Part shown: positions 8,568-18,415 of the stretch, piece by piece
Numbering within the stretch: position 1 is the first letter of the stretch
How the letters are laid out: each line of letters opens with the position of its first letter
NCBI RefSeq assembly: GCF_002557795.1
Contig: NZ_CP023777.1
Coordinates: 4,411,001 to 4,475,000 of the forward strand
Direction: 5' to 3'
Length of the DNA stretch: 64,000 nt
Origin: Chitinophaga caeni
Lineage (GTDB): Bacteria > Bacteroidota > Bacteroidia > Chitinophagales > Chitinophagaceae
The notes under the pieces: model-generated
Databases searched by the model: none
The model's input: the letters and a program-made list of their open reading frames with translations, nothing else
What the model was told of the DNA's origin: nothing
Translations under genes and position numbers: made by a program

Positions 8568-9769
8568 GGTAGTTCTCTTATATGATTGATTAAATCTTTA
8601 TATGCTTGGTGGAAAGTGTCCATACCGAAATGCTGGTAGGCATACTCCCTGTTTTTAGAAGCGATTAATTTTAATTGTTGCGGATCAGCGTTCCATTCCA
8701 ATACCTGTCGCGCAGTTTCAGCAATAATCCTTTCGATATCATGAACGGTATCTAACTGCAAACCGTAACTCATTTTTTGATAATGATAAGGCATTATACC
8801 CACCGGGCTAGCGATAATAGCCATCGCGTAAGCCATGCCTTCCATAAATACAAGCGGGCCGCTTTCCCTCGAAGAAGGGATGATCAGCACATTACAGCTC
8901 CTGTATATTTCTTCTACTTGCTTGGGGTCACCGATGCTTCCCAACAATTTCACATGCTTATGCAAAGATAAGGGGATTGCATCTTTTACATCTCCCATGA
9001 ATAAAAATTCAATACCAGGTTCTGAACGATGTACCCTTTCCGCTACCTGGGCAACGATAGTAGGCCGCTTTTCGGCGGTACCGCGCCCGACATATAATAT
9101 TTTTATGGGACTATGAATATTTTGCAGTTCCCGCATCGCGGGTAAATGAATAGCCAACCCGATCACGATAAACCTTTCTTCCAAGGATTTAGGCAACCCG
9201 AATTTCCTATAAACAGCCAGATTCATATCCCTTTCCCGTTGGCTGACTGTAATAGACCTCTTATAAAACTGCAAGAATGGCAAACGGATATAGGAGAAAT
9301 TGCAGAAATTGTGGAGCAACTCCACCTGGGGAATACCTTTATTGATCCAACGGGAGATCTTGTAACCGAAATTGGATTGCCCGTTAAAAACAGTAGGAGG
9401 AATTGATTGCTTATTGATGTAAGCGCTGATGAGTCCCCTGTAAATAAAACTTAAGTAATATTTCTTCTTATTATCGGCAAACGGAGCGATATTTCTAATC
9501 GTAATATTGGGAGCTTGGAACAGGTGCAACAAAGCCTCGTCTTGCGAATGCTTCGTAAAAAAGATAATAATCCTCTTCCCGGGAAATTGCTGAACGATCT
9601 CCGCATTGACCTTTTCAGCCCCGCCAACATGATAGAAAGGGAAAAAGAAGAACAAATCATACTCATCTTCCAAGGGTTTTCGCGCGGCCATCCTACGCCC
9701 CCACCAAATGAAGGGAAACATGCCGATATCCTCGATGAATCTTTTAATTAGTAGCAGGATGTAGAGCAT
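8564..9769 (-). CDS. glycosyltransferase family 4-like (GT-B)
   Basis: A 401-residue protein with a C-terminal GT1/GT4 nucleotide-sugar domain: KILYVGRGTAEKRP near residue 225 and the retaining-enzyme E-x7-E region around SSRESGPLVFMEGMA near residue 310. The N-terminal half is less conserved. The start at 9769 overlaps the upstream gene by 26 nt and gives a hydrophobic N-terminus. An internal ATG at 9721 would avoid overlap and is a real alternative. It is the middle gene of the operon. Confidence 0.85.
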   Translation of the reverse strand: MLYILLLIKRFIEDIGMFPFIWWGRRMAARKPLEDEYDLFFFFPFYHVGGAEKVNAEIVQQFPGKRIIIFFTKHSQDEALLHLFQAPNITIRNIAPFADNKKKYYLSFIYRGLISAYINKQSIPPTVFNGQSNFGYKISRWINKGIPQVELLHNFCNFSYIRLPFLQFYKRSITVSQRERDMNLAVYRKFGLPKSLEERFIVIGLAIHLPAMRELQNIHSPIKILYVGRGTAEKRPTIVAQVAERVHRSEPGIEFLFMGDVKDAIPLSLHKHVKLLGSIGDPKQVEEIYRSCNVLIIPSSRESGPLVFMEGMAYAMAIIASPVGIMPYHYQKMSYGLQLDTVHDIERIIAETARQVLEWNADPQQLKLIASKNREYAYQHFGMDTFHQAYKDLINHIRELP

Positions 9770-10604
9770 GTTTCCAACGTTGTTTTAAATTTTTAGCTAA
9801 AGCCATTACCGCATCAGGTAATGAACAAAGCATTACCTGAAACTCGAACCAACCGAATTTGCGGGCTTTCCATTGCAAGTTTAAAAAGTTCCATTTTGAT
9901 AAGAACCGGGCGGTAAAATAATTCCACTTTTTTAAATTCACCTTCGTTACTGATGATTGATGGATTCTATATTTTAAGCATACGGCAGGTAATTTTCCCA
10001 ATACATAACCGGCGGATAGCACCCTTAACCACATGATATGATCCTCATGATCATATTTACTGAAGGTATATTGTAATTTAATAAACACTTCTGATTTACC
10101 CATCAAGGTAGGATGCGAAATACAATTTTGGTAAATCATACGCCTCCTTATCTGTGACGGGGTAATTATCTTCCTATCTAACTCCCAATAGCCGCAATCG
10201 GCTCCATGTTCGTTAAAAAATTCAGACCATGTTGCTAAAACATCAATTTCGGGATGCTGTTCCAAATATGCTACCTGCATTTCAAAACGCTTGGGAAGGC
10301 AAACGTCATCGCCGTCTAACCTGGCAATGAATTTCCCTCGGACTTTCGAAAGACCGAGATTCAAACTATTTACAAAACCTTTATTTGCCGGTATATTATC
10401 TACCCGGATGAAACGTTCATCCTTGGCAACGTACCGGTCAATTATTTCCGGCGTGGCGTCTTTGGAGTTATCGTTTACCAAGATCACCTCAAAGTTTTTC
10501 ATTGTTTGTCCTATAAGGCTTTCCAATGTTTCTTCAAGGTAAATAGCCGCATTATAGACTGCAATGACCACGGAAACAAGTGGTTCGGTACCTGTAAACA
10601 TCAT
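9744..10604 (-). CDS. glycosyltransferase family 2
   Basis: A 286-residue GT2 enzyme with the canonical opening PLVSVVIAVYNAA, a donor site NDNSKDAT near residue 41, and the metal-binding RLDGDD near residue 94. It is the first gene of the minus-strand operon 10604-7653. It is divergent from the flippase gene, with 139 nt between starts. The order GT2, GT4, GT2 next to a flippase indicates stepwise assembly of a polysaccharide repeat unit. Confidence 0.88.
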   Translation of the reverse strand: MMFTGTEPLVSVVIAVYNAAIYLEETLESLIGQTMKNFEVILVNDNSKDATPEIIDRYVAKDERFIRVDNIPANKGFVNSLNLGLSKVRGKFIARLDGDDVCLPKRFEMQVAYLEQHPEIDVLATWSEFFNEHGADCGYWELDRKIITPSQIRRRMIYQNCISHPTLMGKSEVFIKLQYTFSKYDHEDHIMWLRVLSAGYVLGKLPAVCLKYRIHQSSVTKVNLKKWNYFTARFLSKWNFLNLQWKARKFGWFEFQVMLCSLPDAVMALAKNLKQRWKHALHPATN

Positions 10605-10743
10605 TTTTTAATTAATCAGGAGCCAATCTAAGTAAATTGGCATTCATATAATAATATTCAATGGCTACAAAAATATTCATTTTCTCATTTACGGAAATTT
10701 TATTCATTTTTGTAGCTGCCAATGCAGGCCGGCAAGCAACAGT

Positions 10744-12246
10744 ATGGGAACAATCAGGAAACAAGGCATACAAACGACCATCATTACATATATTGGATTT
10801 GCCATAGGTGCGATCAATATGGTATTATTTGCCCGCCTGATGGACCCGGCTCTTTTCGGGTTAACGCGGCTCCTGATTTCTATCGGCTTGCTTTACTTAG
10901 CTTTCTCTTCATTAGGCTCGATTACGCTTATTAACAAATTTTATCCTTATTACAGGGACCATCTCGCACCCGACAAACGTGATTTATTCGGGATTGTTAT
11001 CCTCCTTTGCATAACGGGCTTCATAATCGTTTCGGGTATCACACTAGGACTAAAAAGCCCTATTACTGAATATTACAGATCAACGAACGGAGGTGCGCTT
11101 TTCAGCGATTATTACTATATAATTTACCCTTATTCATTCTTTTTCATAATATTCTCAATTTTAGAAGTATTTAGTTACAACCAGTACAAGAGCGTCTTAC
11201 CAATCTTCTTAAAAGAGGTCTTCGTAAGGCTATTGACCACTTTGCTTATTATCCTGTTCTTTTTATATTTCTTAAATACAACCGGCTTTATAGTAAGTTA
11301 TTCCCTGGTTTATGCGGCTGCATCTTTCGTTTTAATATGGTACCTGATCAGGCTCGGTTTATTCAAGTTTAGTTTTAAAATTTCCAATCTTACAAAGCGC
11401 CTGTCTGACAAGCTGATAGGATTCACTTCTTTAATTTACGGAGGCAATGTATTTACAGTCGTGTCTCAAAATGTTGACACCATTGTTATTTCCTACCTGA
11501 GAGATTTGAAAACCACCGGGATTTTCGAGTTCAATACTTATATCAGCAATATCATCATGATTCCTCAAAAAAGTATCGTGGCGATTTCTATACCCGTATT
11601 GGCCCAAGCTTGGAAAGATAAAGACCTCGCAAAAATTCACCGGATTTATTCCCGGTCATCGCTTGTATTATTAACTTACGCTATATTAATTTTCGGGGTC
11701 ATTTGGCTTAATTTGGAGAATGTGTTCCAGGTACTTAAAATCCCGGATGCCTACCTGGAAGGGAAATCACTGGTACTCATGTTAGGCCTCATGCGGATCA
11801 TGGATCTTGGCACCGGGGTAAGTTCCCAGATCATCGGTACATCCAACCATTGGAAATTCGAGTTCGGCACCAACCTCATCTTGGTATCGTTGGCAATACC
11901 GCTCAATTACTTCATGATCTATCATTTCGGTATGCTCGGTTCGGGTATTGCCCAATTATTTTCCTTAACCGTATTCAACGCGATCCGCTTCACATTTTTA
12001 TATAAACGCTACAAGTTGCAGCCATTCAGCATGAAAACAGTTTATACCATACTGGTCGGACTGGGCGCTTATTATATTGCATATTTCATCCCGCTGGAAA
12101 ATGCTTTCGCGGCTATCGTAATCAAATCAATCACTTTTGCCGGAATTTTCATCGGTTGTAACCTGTTGTTTAAATTATCTGAAGATGTAGAAGAATCCTA
12201 CAAGAAAGGCATTAATATCCTTCAAAAGATATTGAAAAGAAAATAA
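10744..12246 (+). CDS. Wzx-like oligosaccharide flippase (MOP superfamily)
   Basis: A 500-residue protein with about 12-14 membrane helices throughout. It has the N-terminal QGIQTTIITYIGFAIGAIN segment and FARLMDPALFG loop characteristic of polysaccharide transporters that flip undecaprenyl-linked repeat units. Its place among four glycosyltransferases supports export of the glycan they make. No Wzy polymerase or Wzz/Wza-type protein is seen in the window, so the rest of the pathway lies elsewhere or is different. Confidence 0.88.
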   Translation: MGTIRKQGIQTTIITYIGFAIGAINMVLFARLMDPALFGLTRLLISIGLLYLAFSSLGSITLINKFYPYYRDHLAPDKRDLFGIVILLCITGFIIVSGITLGLKSPITEYYRSTNGGALFSDYYYIIYPYSFFFIIFSILEVFSYNQYKSVLPIFLKEVFVRLLTTLLIILFFLYFLNTTGFIVSYSLVYAAASFVLIWYLIRLGLFKFSFKISNLTKRLSDKLIGFTSLIYGGNVFTVVSQNVDTIVISYLRDLKTTGIFEFNTYISNIIMIPQKSIVAISIPVLAQAWKDKDLAKIHRIYSRSSLVLLTYAILIFGVIWLNLENVFQVLKIPDAYLEGKSLVLMLGLMRIMDLGTGVSSQIIGTSNHWKFEFGTNLILVSLAIPLNYFMIYHFGMLGSGIAQLFSLTVFNAIRFTFLYKRYKLQPFSMKTVYTILVGLGAYYIAYFIPLENAFAAIVIKSITFAGIFIGCNLLFKLSEDVEESYKKGINILQKILKRK

Positions 12247-12248
12247 GT

Positions 12249-13187
12249 TTATTTACTGAACAGGTATCCCAAAAACATCAAGGGCCGCGAAAACCAGCCT
12301 ATTTTCAATAATTTTAATGGGAGTTTATACTGGAATTGCGCCATCTGCACTAGCCGCTTATCGATAGATTCACCGGGCGCTATCTTGTGCAGATCGGCCT
12401 TACCACGTACTTTATAGTTGCGCAACATCCTCCAGTAATAGCTATAAAAGGGCAATTGTTTCAATACAGCATCATCGAACTTATTAAGCAGTAAAATATA
12501 CTCCTTTATCACGACGGTTGCATCGCCTTCTACCATATGCGTGACCTGGCCTTCATGTAATCCTACCTTCACACCGTATCCATCCACGAAAACAAAATTG
12601 GTACTATTCGTCAATATCCGCATATAAAACTCTACATCCACCAACCACTTGAATTTCGCATCATAAAAATACCCCATGTGATTCTTGAATATAGTGGCAC
12701 TCGGTACCCCGATAAAGTTTCCTAATATTAACCGCTCGGGCCGATGGTGTCTTAGAAATTGTATTTGTTCCGGCTTGAGCACCCTTTTCTCTTCCTTTCC
12801 ATCCGGAAATACATTAATACAGCGGGTAAAACCCATTTCTGCATCGGGATTCGCTTCCATTAACCGGTAAAACTTTGACAGCAGGTCGGGATCCGCGATC
12901 CGGTCATCGCGGTGCAGCAGGTAAACGTACTTGCCCTTGGCCAAAGCAATAGCTGCATTCCAGTTGGCCGGCGGCCCCAGGGGCTTATCGTTATGTATAT
13001 AAACCAGGGGAAAATCTACCTGGTACGACTTTACCAATTCGTAGATCTCATCACCGGGCGAATCATCCGTAATGATGATCTCAATATCTTTAAAATGCTG
13101 CTGTAACACGGAATCCAAGCATTGCTTAGTTAATTCCGGGGCTTTATAGGCAGGGATACAAATCGAGATTCCTGGGGGAGTGTGCAT
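12249..13187 (-). CDS. glycosyltransferase family 2
   Basis: A 312-residue GT2 protein with N-terminal ISICIPAYKAPELT and, near residue 92, LLHRDDRIADP, where HRDD stands in for the usual DXD motif. A basic, hydrophobic C-terminus follows. The gene starts 11 nt after the stop of the NlpC/P60 gene, so the two probably form a unit. Its stop is separated by 2 nt from the convergent flippase gene, with no terminator between them. Confidence 0.86.
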   Translation of the reverse strand: MHTPPGISICIPAYKAPELTKQCLDSVLQQHFKDIEIIITDDSPGDEIYELVKSYQVDFPLVYIHNDKPLGPPANWNAAIALAKGKYVYLLHRDDRIADPDLLSKFYRLMEANPDAEMGFTRCINVFPDGKEEKRVLKPEQIQFLRHHRPERLILGNFIGVPSATIFKNHMGYFYDAKFKWLVDVEFYMRILTNSTNFVFVDGYGVKVGLHEGQVTHMVEGDATVVIKEYILLLNKFDDAVLKQLPFYSYYWRMLRNYKVRGKADLHKIAPGESIDKRLVQMAQFQYKLPLKLLKIGWFSRPLMFLGYLFSK

Positions 13188-13198
13188 GAGCCGGGCTT

Positions 13199-13852
13199 TT
13201 AACTTTTTTTAATCCTTCCTGCACCTGCATAATACCGTTTCCAATACGTTTCATTTAAATCGCTGATCATTACTCCCGAGCTTGATGAAGCATGAACGAA
13301 GCGATCGTTCCGTAAATATACGCCTACGTGGGAGATTCTTCTATGGTGAATTTTAAAGAACACCAAGTCTCCCGGTTTTAGATTTTTCTTCTGCACCCGG
13401 GCCGATTTAGCATATAATTGGACAGAGTTTCCGATAAGTGACAAATTGAAAACCGAGGCCATCATAGTATTTACGAAATTTGAGCAATCTATCCCCTGTT
13501 TGGAATTTCCCCCGAAACGGTACGGCGTACCATACCAATCATCGATAAACCCGAACAGCTTTTCATTAACGACTTCCTCCACCGGTAAATCTAATAATTG
13601 CGCATATTTAAATTGCCAGGATTTAGCCTCTTCAATATCGCTCACGCCAGCAGGAATACTTTTTATACTACTATTTATATCAGGATCATTATTCTTAGTT
13701 GTTGAAGAAACATGATGTATCGGTATTTTTTTTGCTATTTGCGGCTGCTCCTGTTGCCTTGACTTTGCCGTTTTGTTAAAAGTACCACAAGCACTAAACA
13801 ACAAAGCACACAAAGCTCCTATAAAAACATGTAATCCGGTCTTGAATGTCAT
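13199..13852 (-). CDS. NlpC/P60 cell-wall peptidase lipoprotein
   Basis: A 217-residue lipoprotein with a signal sequence ending in lipobox LFSAC (lipidated C22), a low-complexity linker, and a C-terminal NlpC/P60 domain. The catalytic triad is visible: C123 in GIDCSNF, H175 in ISHVGVY and H187 in FVHASS. Such enzymes cleave gamma-D-Glu-diaminopimelate bonds of peptidoglycan in the periplasm. The downstream GT2 gene is 11 nt away. It is divergent from dnaE across 338 bases. Confidence 0.92.
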   Translation of the reverse strand: MTFKTGLHVFIGALCALLFSACGTFNKTAKSRQQEQPQIAKKIPIHHVSSTTKNNDPDINSSIKSIPAGVSDIEEAKSWQFKYAQLLDLPVEEVVNEKLFGFIDDWYGTPYRFGGNSKQGIDCSNFVNTMMASVFNLSLIGNSVQLYAKSARVQKKNLKPGDLVFFKIHHRRISHVGVYLRNDRFVHASSSSGVMISDLNETYWKRYYAGAGRIKKS

Positions 13853-14190
13853 ACTTGGGTTAGTTATGCGTTTGCAAAATAAATATTACACCCTTTGTTA
13901 CAAAATAAAATTGGAAAATATGCCCTTACTTAAAACCTTCAAGCCTAGGAGATCCCCGGGCTCTTTGCATAGGAAAAGTGTTTACCCATTTGGCTTTGCG
14001 CGGTTTTTCAATTATAATCCATTGTTACATAAGTCATTACAAGAACGACAAACTTGTGGATAAATTATGCTGTATCAAATTTTTTTTCTGCCGGATGAAT
14101 CGTTCTTTTGTCAAGAAGAATCATCCCCTTCCAGGTTTGAAAGCTTATTTCGTAAATTTGCATTTTGAAAAAGATTAGCGTCGCACGATT
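13853..14190 (+). promoter_or_regulatory. divergent intergenic region with dnaE -7 box and a DnaA-box match
   Basis: This is the spacer between the NlpC lipoprotein gene and dnaE. TAAATTTG at 14153-14160 is a full -7 match 30 nt before the dnaE ATG; the nearest TTTG (14136-14139) is too close to be a normal -33. TGTGGATAA at 14055-14063 is the exact reverse complement of the DnaA-box consensus. No gene is supported here. Confidence 0.4.
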
Positions 14191-17100
14191 ATGGTATTCT
14201 CTCATTTACACGTTCATACACAGTATTCCTTGCTCGATGGAGCGGCAGATATCAAGCAATTGTATAAAAAAGCAATGGCTAACAACCAGCCTGCCCTGGC
14301 AATCACCGATCACGGGAACATGTTCGGCGTGTTCCAGTTTGTAGCTGAAGCATACAATAATCGCCTTAACCCGGAAGATCCCAAGGACAAAAGGCTAAAG
14401 GTTAAACCCATCGTAGGTTGTGAATTTTACGTGGTTGAAAATCGCCATAAAAGATCATTTACCCGGGAAGAAAAAGATGCCCGTTACCACCAGGTACTGT
14501 TAGCTAAGAATGATGAAGGCTACAGGAACCTGATCAAATTATGCTCCCTGGGATTTATCGAGGGCTTATACGGTAAATACCCCAGGATAGACAAGGAACT
14601 GATTTTACAATATCATAAAGGCCTCATAGCAACCACCTGCTGCCTCGGTGCTTCCGTACCCAGGACGATACTAAGAAAAGGTGAAGATGAAGGTGAGAAG
14701 GAGTTTAAATGGTGGCTGGATATTTTCGGGGATGACTTTTACGTGGAAATGCAACGCCACGGCATACCCGAACAGGAAAAAGTGAACGAGGTCCTCGTCC
14801 GTTTCGCCAAGAAATATAACGTGAAGATCATCGCCTCTAATGACTCCCACTACGTGGATCAACAAGATGCGAACGCGCATGATATTTTATTATGTATCAA
14901 CACGGGTGAAAAGAAAAGCACCCCGACGATGAAAGATTTCGCGGATGATGATGTCATGGTAAAAAATAAACGTTTCGCTTTCTATAACGACCAGTTTTAT
15001 TTTAAAACCACGGAAGAAATGTCGGCTTTATTCCACGATCTTCCGCAAGCTATCGATAACACGAATGAAATCGTAGACAAAGTTGAACTGCTGGACTTAA
15101 AACGGGATATATTATTACCCAATTTCCCTATTCCTCCACAATTCATTACACAAGACCAATACCTGCGTCACTTAACGATGGAAGGTGCGCACCAGCGTTA
15201 CAGCGAGATGACGCCCGAAATCGAAGAAAGGCTGAACTTCGAACTGCAAACCATCGAAAACATGGGATTTGCGGGGTACTTCCTGATCGTATCCGACTTT
15301 ATTAAAGCCGGTAGGGATCTCGGTGTGTTCATCGGCCCGGGACGTGGTTCCGCGGCTGGCTCGGCCGTGGCTTATTGTATTGGCATAACGAATATTGACC
15401 CGATTAAATATAACCTGCTGTTCGAGCGTTTCCTTAACCCGGAACGTAAGAGCATGCCGGATATTGATACGGACTTCGATGATGAAGGCCGGCAGAAAGT
15501 GATTGATTACGTTGTAGATAAATACGGCAAAAACCAGGTGGCGCAAATCATTACCTACGGTACGATGGCCGCCAAGATGAGTATCAAGGATGTTTCCAGG
15601 GTACTCGACCTGCCTTTGCCCGAAGCCAATGCCTTGGCGAAAATGGTGCCTGAAAAACCGGGAATCCAGCTAGACAGGATATTCAACGCACCGATCGATG
15701 GAGAAAAAAGCTTGACTGAGAAAGAAGGCTTGATGGGTGAAGATCTTGAAAATGTCAAGAAATTGCGCGAACTGATCAAGGGAAACGATATGCAGGGTGA
15801 AGTATTGAGAGAGGCTTGCGTCTTGGAAGGTTCCGTGAGAAATACGGGAATCCACGCCGCGGGTATCATCATCGCCCCTAAAGACCTTTCCGAGCTCATC
15901 CCCGTTTCTACCGCGAAGGATTCCGACCTGCTCGTAACACAGTTTGAAGGAAGTATTATCGAATCCGCAGGCGTAATCAAAATGGACTTCCTGGGTTTAA
16001 AAACCCTTTCCATCATCAAGGGCGCCTTAGCATTAATTAAGAAAAACCACGGGCTGGAAATCAGCATCGACGATATACCGCTCGATGATGCCCCAACCTA
16101 CGAATTATATCAAAAAGGGGAAACCAACGCTACTTTCCAGTTTGAATCCCCCGGTATGCAAAAATACTTGCGCGAGCTCAAACCGGATAGGTTCGATGAC
16201 CTCATCGCGATGAACGCCTTGTACCGCCCCGGGCCACTGGAGTACATCCCGACTTTCATCCGCCGTAAACATGGGCTGGAACCTACCGTTTACGATCTCC
16301 CCGAAATGGAAGAATTCCTGGCAGACACTTACGGGATTACCGTTTACCAAGAGCAGGTAATGCTATTGAGTCAGAAACTGGCCAACTTCTCCAAGGGAGA
16401 TGCCGATATCCTGCGTAAAGCGATGGGTAAAAAGCAGAAAGCGGTACTGGACAAGATGAAGTCGCAGTTTATGGACGGTTGTGCGAAAAACGGCCATGAT
16501 CTAAAGGTTTGTGACAAGGTTTGGACTGACTGGGAAGCATTCGCTTCCTATGCATTCAATAAGTCGCACTCTACCTGTTACGCATTCGTAGCTTATCAAA
16601 CTGCTTACCTGAAAGCACACTACCCTTCCGAGTACATGGCTTCCGTGCTGAATAACGCTTCCAATATCGAGAAAATCACTTTCTTCATGGAGGAATGTAA
16701 ACGCATGGGAATCGATGTACTGCCTCCGGATGTGAACGAATCCTTTTACGGTTTCGCCGTTAACAAGCAAGGACAGGTTCGTTTCGGTTTTTCCGGCTTG
16801 AAAGGTGTGGGTGAAGCTGCCATTGAAAGCCTGATCGAAGAACGCGAGAAAGGCGGTCAATATAAAGATATTTTTGATATGATTAAGCGTGTAAACCAAC
16901 GCGCTGTCAATAAAAAATCATTAGAAGCATTGGCGATGTCCGGGGCTTTTGATTGCTTCAAGGAATTGCACCGGGCGCAATATTTCCATAAACCGGAAGG
17001 TGACTTGACTACCGGCTTGGAAAAAATCATCAAGTTCGGCAACCAGGTATCCGCCGGGGCATCCACGATGGGTAGCTTATTTGGAGATGAAGGCATGCCC

Positions 17101-17829
17101 GAGGTAACACCGCCTAAAATACCAGCATGCGAAGAATGGCCGCTTACCATCAAGCTCAACAATGAACGGGAAATCACCGGGATTTATATTTCCGGTCACC
17201 CGCTGGACGATTACAAGTTCGAGTTGAAGCATTACCATATGAATACCGTTCAAGACTTGGTAGCGTATCAATTAGAACTGGCTACACCGAATGGGGCTGG
17301 GAAAGCCAGGGAGAAAAACTTCCGCTTGGCCGTTTTCGTGACAACAGCCCTGGAACGTATTTCCAGGAATAACAAGCAATTTGGGGTGATGGGCATCGAG
17401 GATTATACCGGGAAATTCGAGTTTGCCCTCTGGAGCGAAGATTTTATCAAGTTTCTCCCTTACTTGAAACCGGGCATCTGCCTGTTTATTAACGGCGGCT
17501 TCAAATCCAGGCGCTTCAATGACAATGAATATGAGTTCAAAGTGAGTTCCATGCAGTTATTGCAGGAAGTGAAGAAAACACATACAAAACAGATCGGCTT
17601 ATTTACTAAACCGCAGAAACTCACGGAAGATATGATCGATTTCTTCGGTACCAATGCAGAGAAATTCCCAGGCAATAGTAAATTGCACTTCCAATTGGTT
17701 GATAAAGAAGATAACCTGTTGGTCAAGATGCATACTTTTAACCGTCATATCGAAATGAATGACGAGTTGGCACAATACCTGTCCAATCAGCCGGATATCG
17801 ATGTGTATATAGAAACAATCAATAGGTAA
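14191..17829 (+). CDS. dnaE: DNA polymerase III alpha subunit
   Basis: The replicative polymerase subunit, 1212 residues, with the DnaE order. A PHP domain starts at HLHVHTQYSLLDG (residues 5-17). The palm carries its catalytic aspartates in PDIDTDFDD (D424, D426) and in KMDFLGLKTL (D599). A helix-hairpin-helix/beta-clamp region follows, then a C-terminal OB fold near residue 1040-1140. The PHP metal residues look intact at the start, but proofreading activity cannot be judged. It is the main housekeeping marker in this stretch. Confidence 0.97.
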   Translation: MVFSHLHVHTQYSLLDGAADIKQLYKKAMANNQPALAITDHGNMFGVFQFVAEAYNNRLNPEDPKDKRLKVKPIVGCEFYVVENRHKRSFTREEKDARYHQVLLAKNDEGYRNLIKLCSLGFIEGLYGKYPRIDKELILQYHKGLIATTCCLGASVPRTILRKGEDEGEKEFKWWLDIFGDDFYVEMQRHGIPEQEKVNEVLVRFAKKYNVKIIASNDSHYVDQQDANAHDILLCINTGEKKSTPTMKDFADDDVMVKNKRFAFYNDQFYFKTTEEMSALFHDLPQAIDNTNEIVDKVELLDLKRDILLPNFPIPPQFITQDQYLRHLTMEGAHQRYSEMTPEIEERLNFELQTIENMGFAGYFLIVSDFIKAGRDLGVFIGPGRGSAAGSAVAYCIGITNIDPIKYNLLFERFLNPERKSMPDIDTDFDDEGRQKVIDYVVDKYGKNQVAQIITYGTMAAKMSIKDVSRVLDLPLPEANALAKMVPEKPGIQLDRIFNAPIDGEKSLTEKEGLMGEDLENVKKLRELIKGNDMQGEVLREACVLEGSVRNTGIHAAGIIIAPKDLSELIPVSTAKDSDLLVTQFEGSIIESAGVIKMDFLGLKTLSIIKGALALIKKNHGLEISIDDIPLDDAPTYELYQKGETNATFQFESPGMQKYLRELKPDRFDDLIAMNALYRPGPLEYIPTFIRRKHGLEPTVYDLPEMEEFLADTYGITVYQEQVMLLSQKLANFSKGDADILRKAMGKKQKAVLDKMKSQFMDGCAKNGHDLKVCDKVWTDWEAFASYAFNKSHSTCYAFVAYQTAYLKAHYPSEYMASVLNNASNIEKITFFMEECKRMGIDVLPPDVNESFYGFAVNKQGQVRFGFSGLKGVGEAAIESLIEEREKGGQYKDIFDMIKRVNQRAVNKKSLEALAMSGAFDCFKELHRAQYFHKPEGDLTTGLEKIIKFGNQVSAGASTMGSLFGDEGMPEVTPPKIPACEEWPLTIKLNNEREITGIYISGHPLDDYKFELKHYHMNTVQDLVAYQLELATPNGAGKAREKNFRLAVFVTTALERISRNNKQFGVMGIEDYTGKFEFALWSEDFIKFLPYLKPGICLFINGGFKSRRFNDNEYEFKVSSMQLLQEVKKTHTKQIGLFTKPQKLTEDMIDFFGTNAEKFPGNSKLHFQLVDKEDNLLVKMHTFNRHIEMNDELAQYLSNQPDIDVYIETINR

Positions 17830-17846
17830 TATGCCAAAAAAACAGG

Positions 17847-17854
17847 TAAATTTG
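17847..17854 (+). promoter_or_regulatory. candidate -7 box of trxA
   Basis: TAAATTTG, a full TAnnTTTG match, lies 17 nt after the dnaE stop and 94 nt before the trxA ATG. No correctly spaced -33 box is evident. Confidence 0.35.
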
Positions 17855-17948
17855 TGTCGGTTTGATAATTGCATATTTATAATAGTCAATTGAAATAATA
17901 ATTATTATTGATAATAGACATCAAAACATTCATTAAAAAAGATAAAAA

Positions 17949-18266
17949 ATGGCTTTAGAATTCACTGACGCAAACTTTCAGTCTGCAGTATTAGATAGCG
18001 ATAAACTTACAGTTGTAGACTTTTGGGCAGAATGGTGCGGCCCTTGTCGTGCTATCGGTCCCGTGATCGAAGAATTGTCGAAAGACTATGATGGTAAAGT
18101 GAATATCGGTAAAGTGAACGTGGATAACAACCCTACAGTTTCAATGAACTACGGTATCACCAGCATCCCCGCGATCCTGTTCATTAAAAACGGTCAAGTA
18201 GTTGACAAACAAGTAGGCGCCGTTCCTAAATCTGTATTGGACAAGAAAATCCAAGCGAACTTATAA
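17949..18266 (+). CDS. trxA: thioredoxin
   Basis: A 105-residue classical thioredoxin with active site W29-CGPC (C30 and C33) and the cis-proline in TSIPAILF near residue 75. It reduces protein disulfides in the cytosol and would be the reductant for the thioredoxin-type arsenate reductase encoded at 55247-55876. An intrinsic terminator follows at once, so it is monocistronic or the end of a dnaE readthrough transcript. Confidence 0.97.
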   Translation: MALEFTDANFQSAVLDSDKLTVVDFWAEWCGPCRAIGPVIEELSKDYDGKVNIGKVNVDNNPTVSMNYGITSIPAILFIKNGQVVDKQVGAVPKSVLDKKIQANL

Positions 18267-18287
18267 TAATACAACGTATTTATTGAT

Positions 18288-18316
18288 AGCCCACCAATTG
18301 CTGGTGGGCTTTTTTT
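18288..18316 (+). terminator. intrinsic terminator of trxA
   Basis: Perfect nine-pair stem AGCCCACCA/TGGTGGGCT with a five-base loop, then a run of seven T. Confidence 0.9.
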
Positions 18317-18415
18317 ATGCATCCATCCTTCTATATTTATATAAATTAACTTTATATAACATATCATTTTACCAATTATAACTTATATTTATAACAGCTC
18401 ATAGTAAGACAGGCT

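Noticed and set aside
13978..14178. 66-codon plus-strand frame upstream of dnaE
   Set aside because: Starts at GTG, has unusual composition and covers the presumed dnaE promoter; it is more likely non-coding spacer.
15555..16067. 170-codon minus-strand frame inside dnaE
   Set aside because: Antisense to conserved DnaE sequence with no recognisable domain; a compositional shadow.
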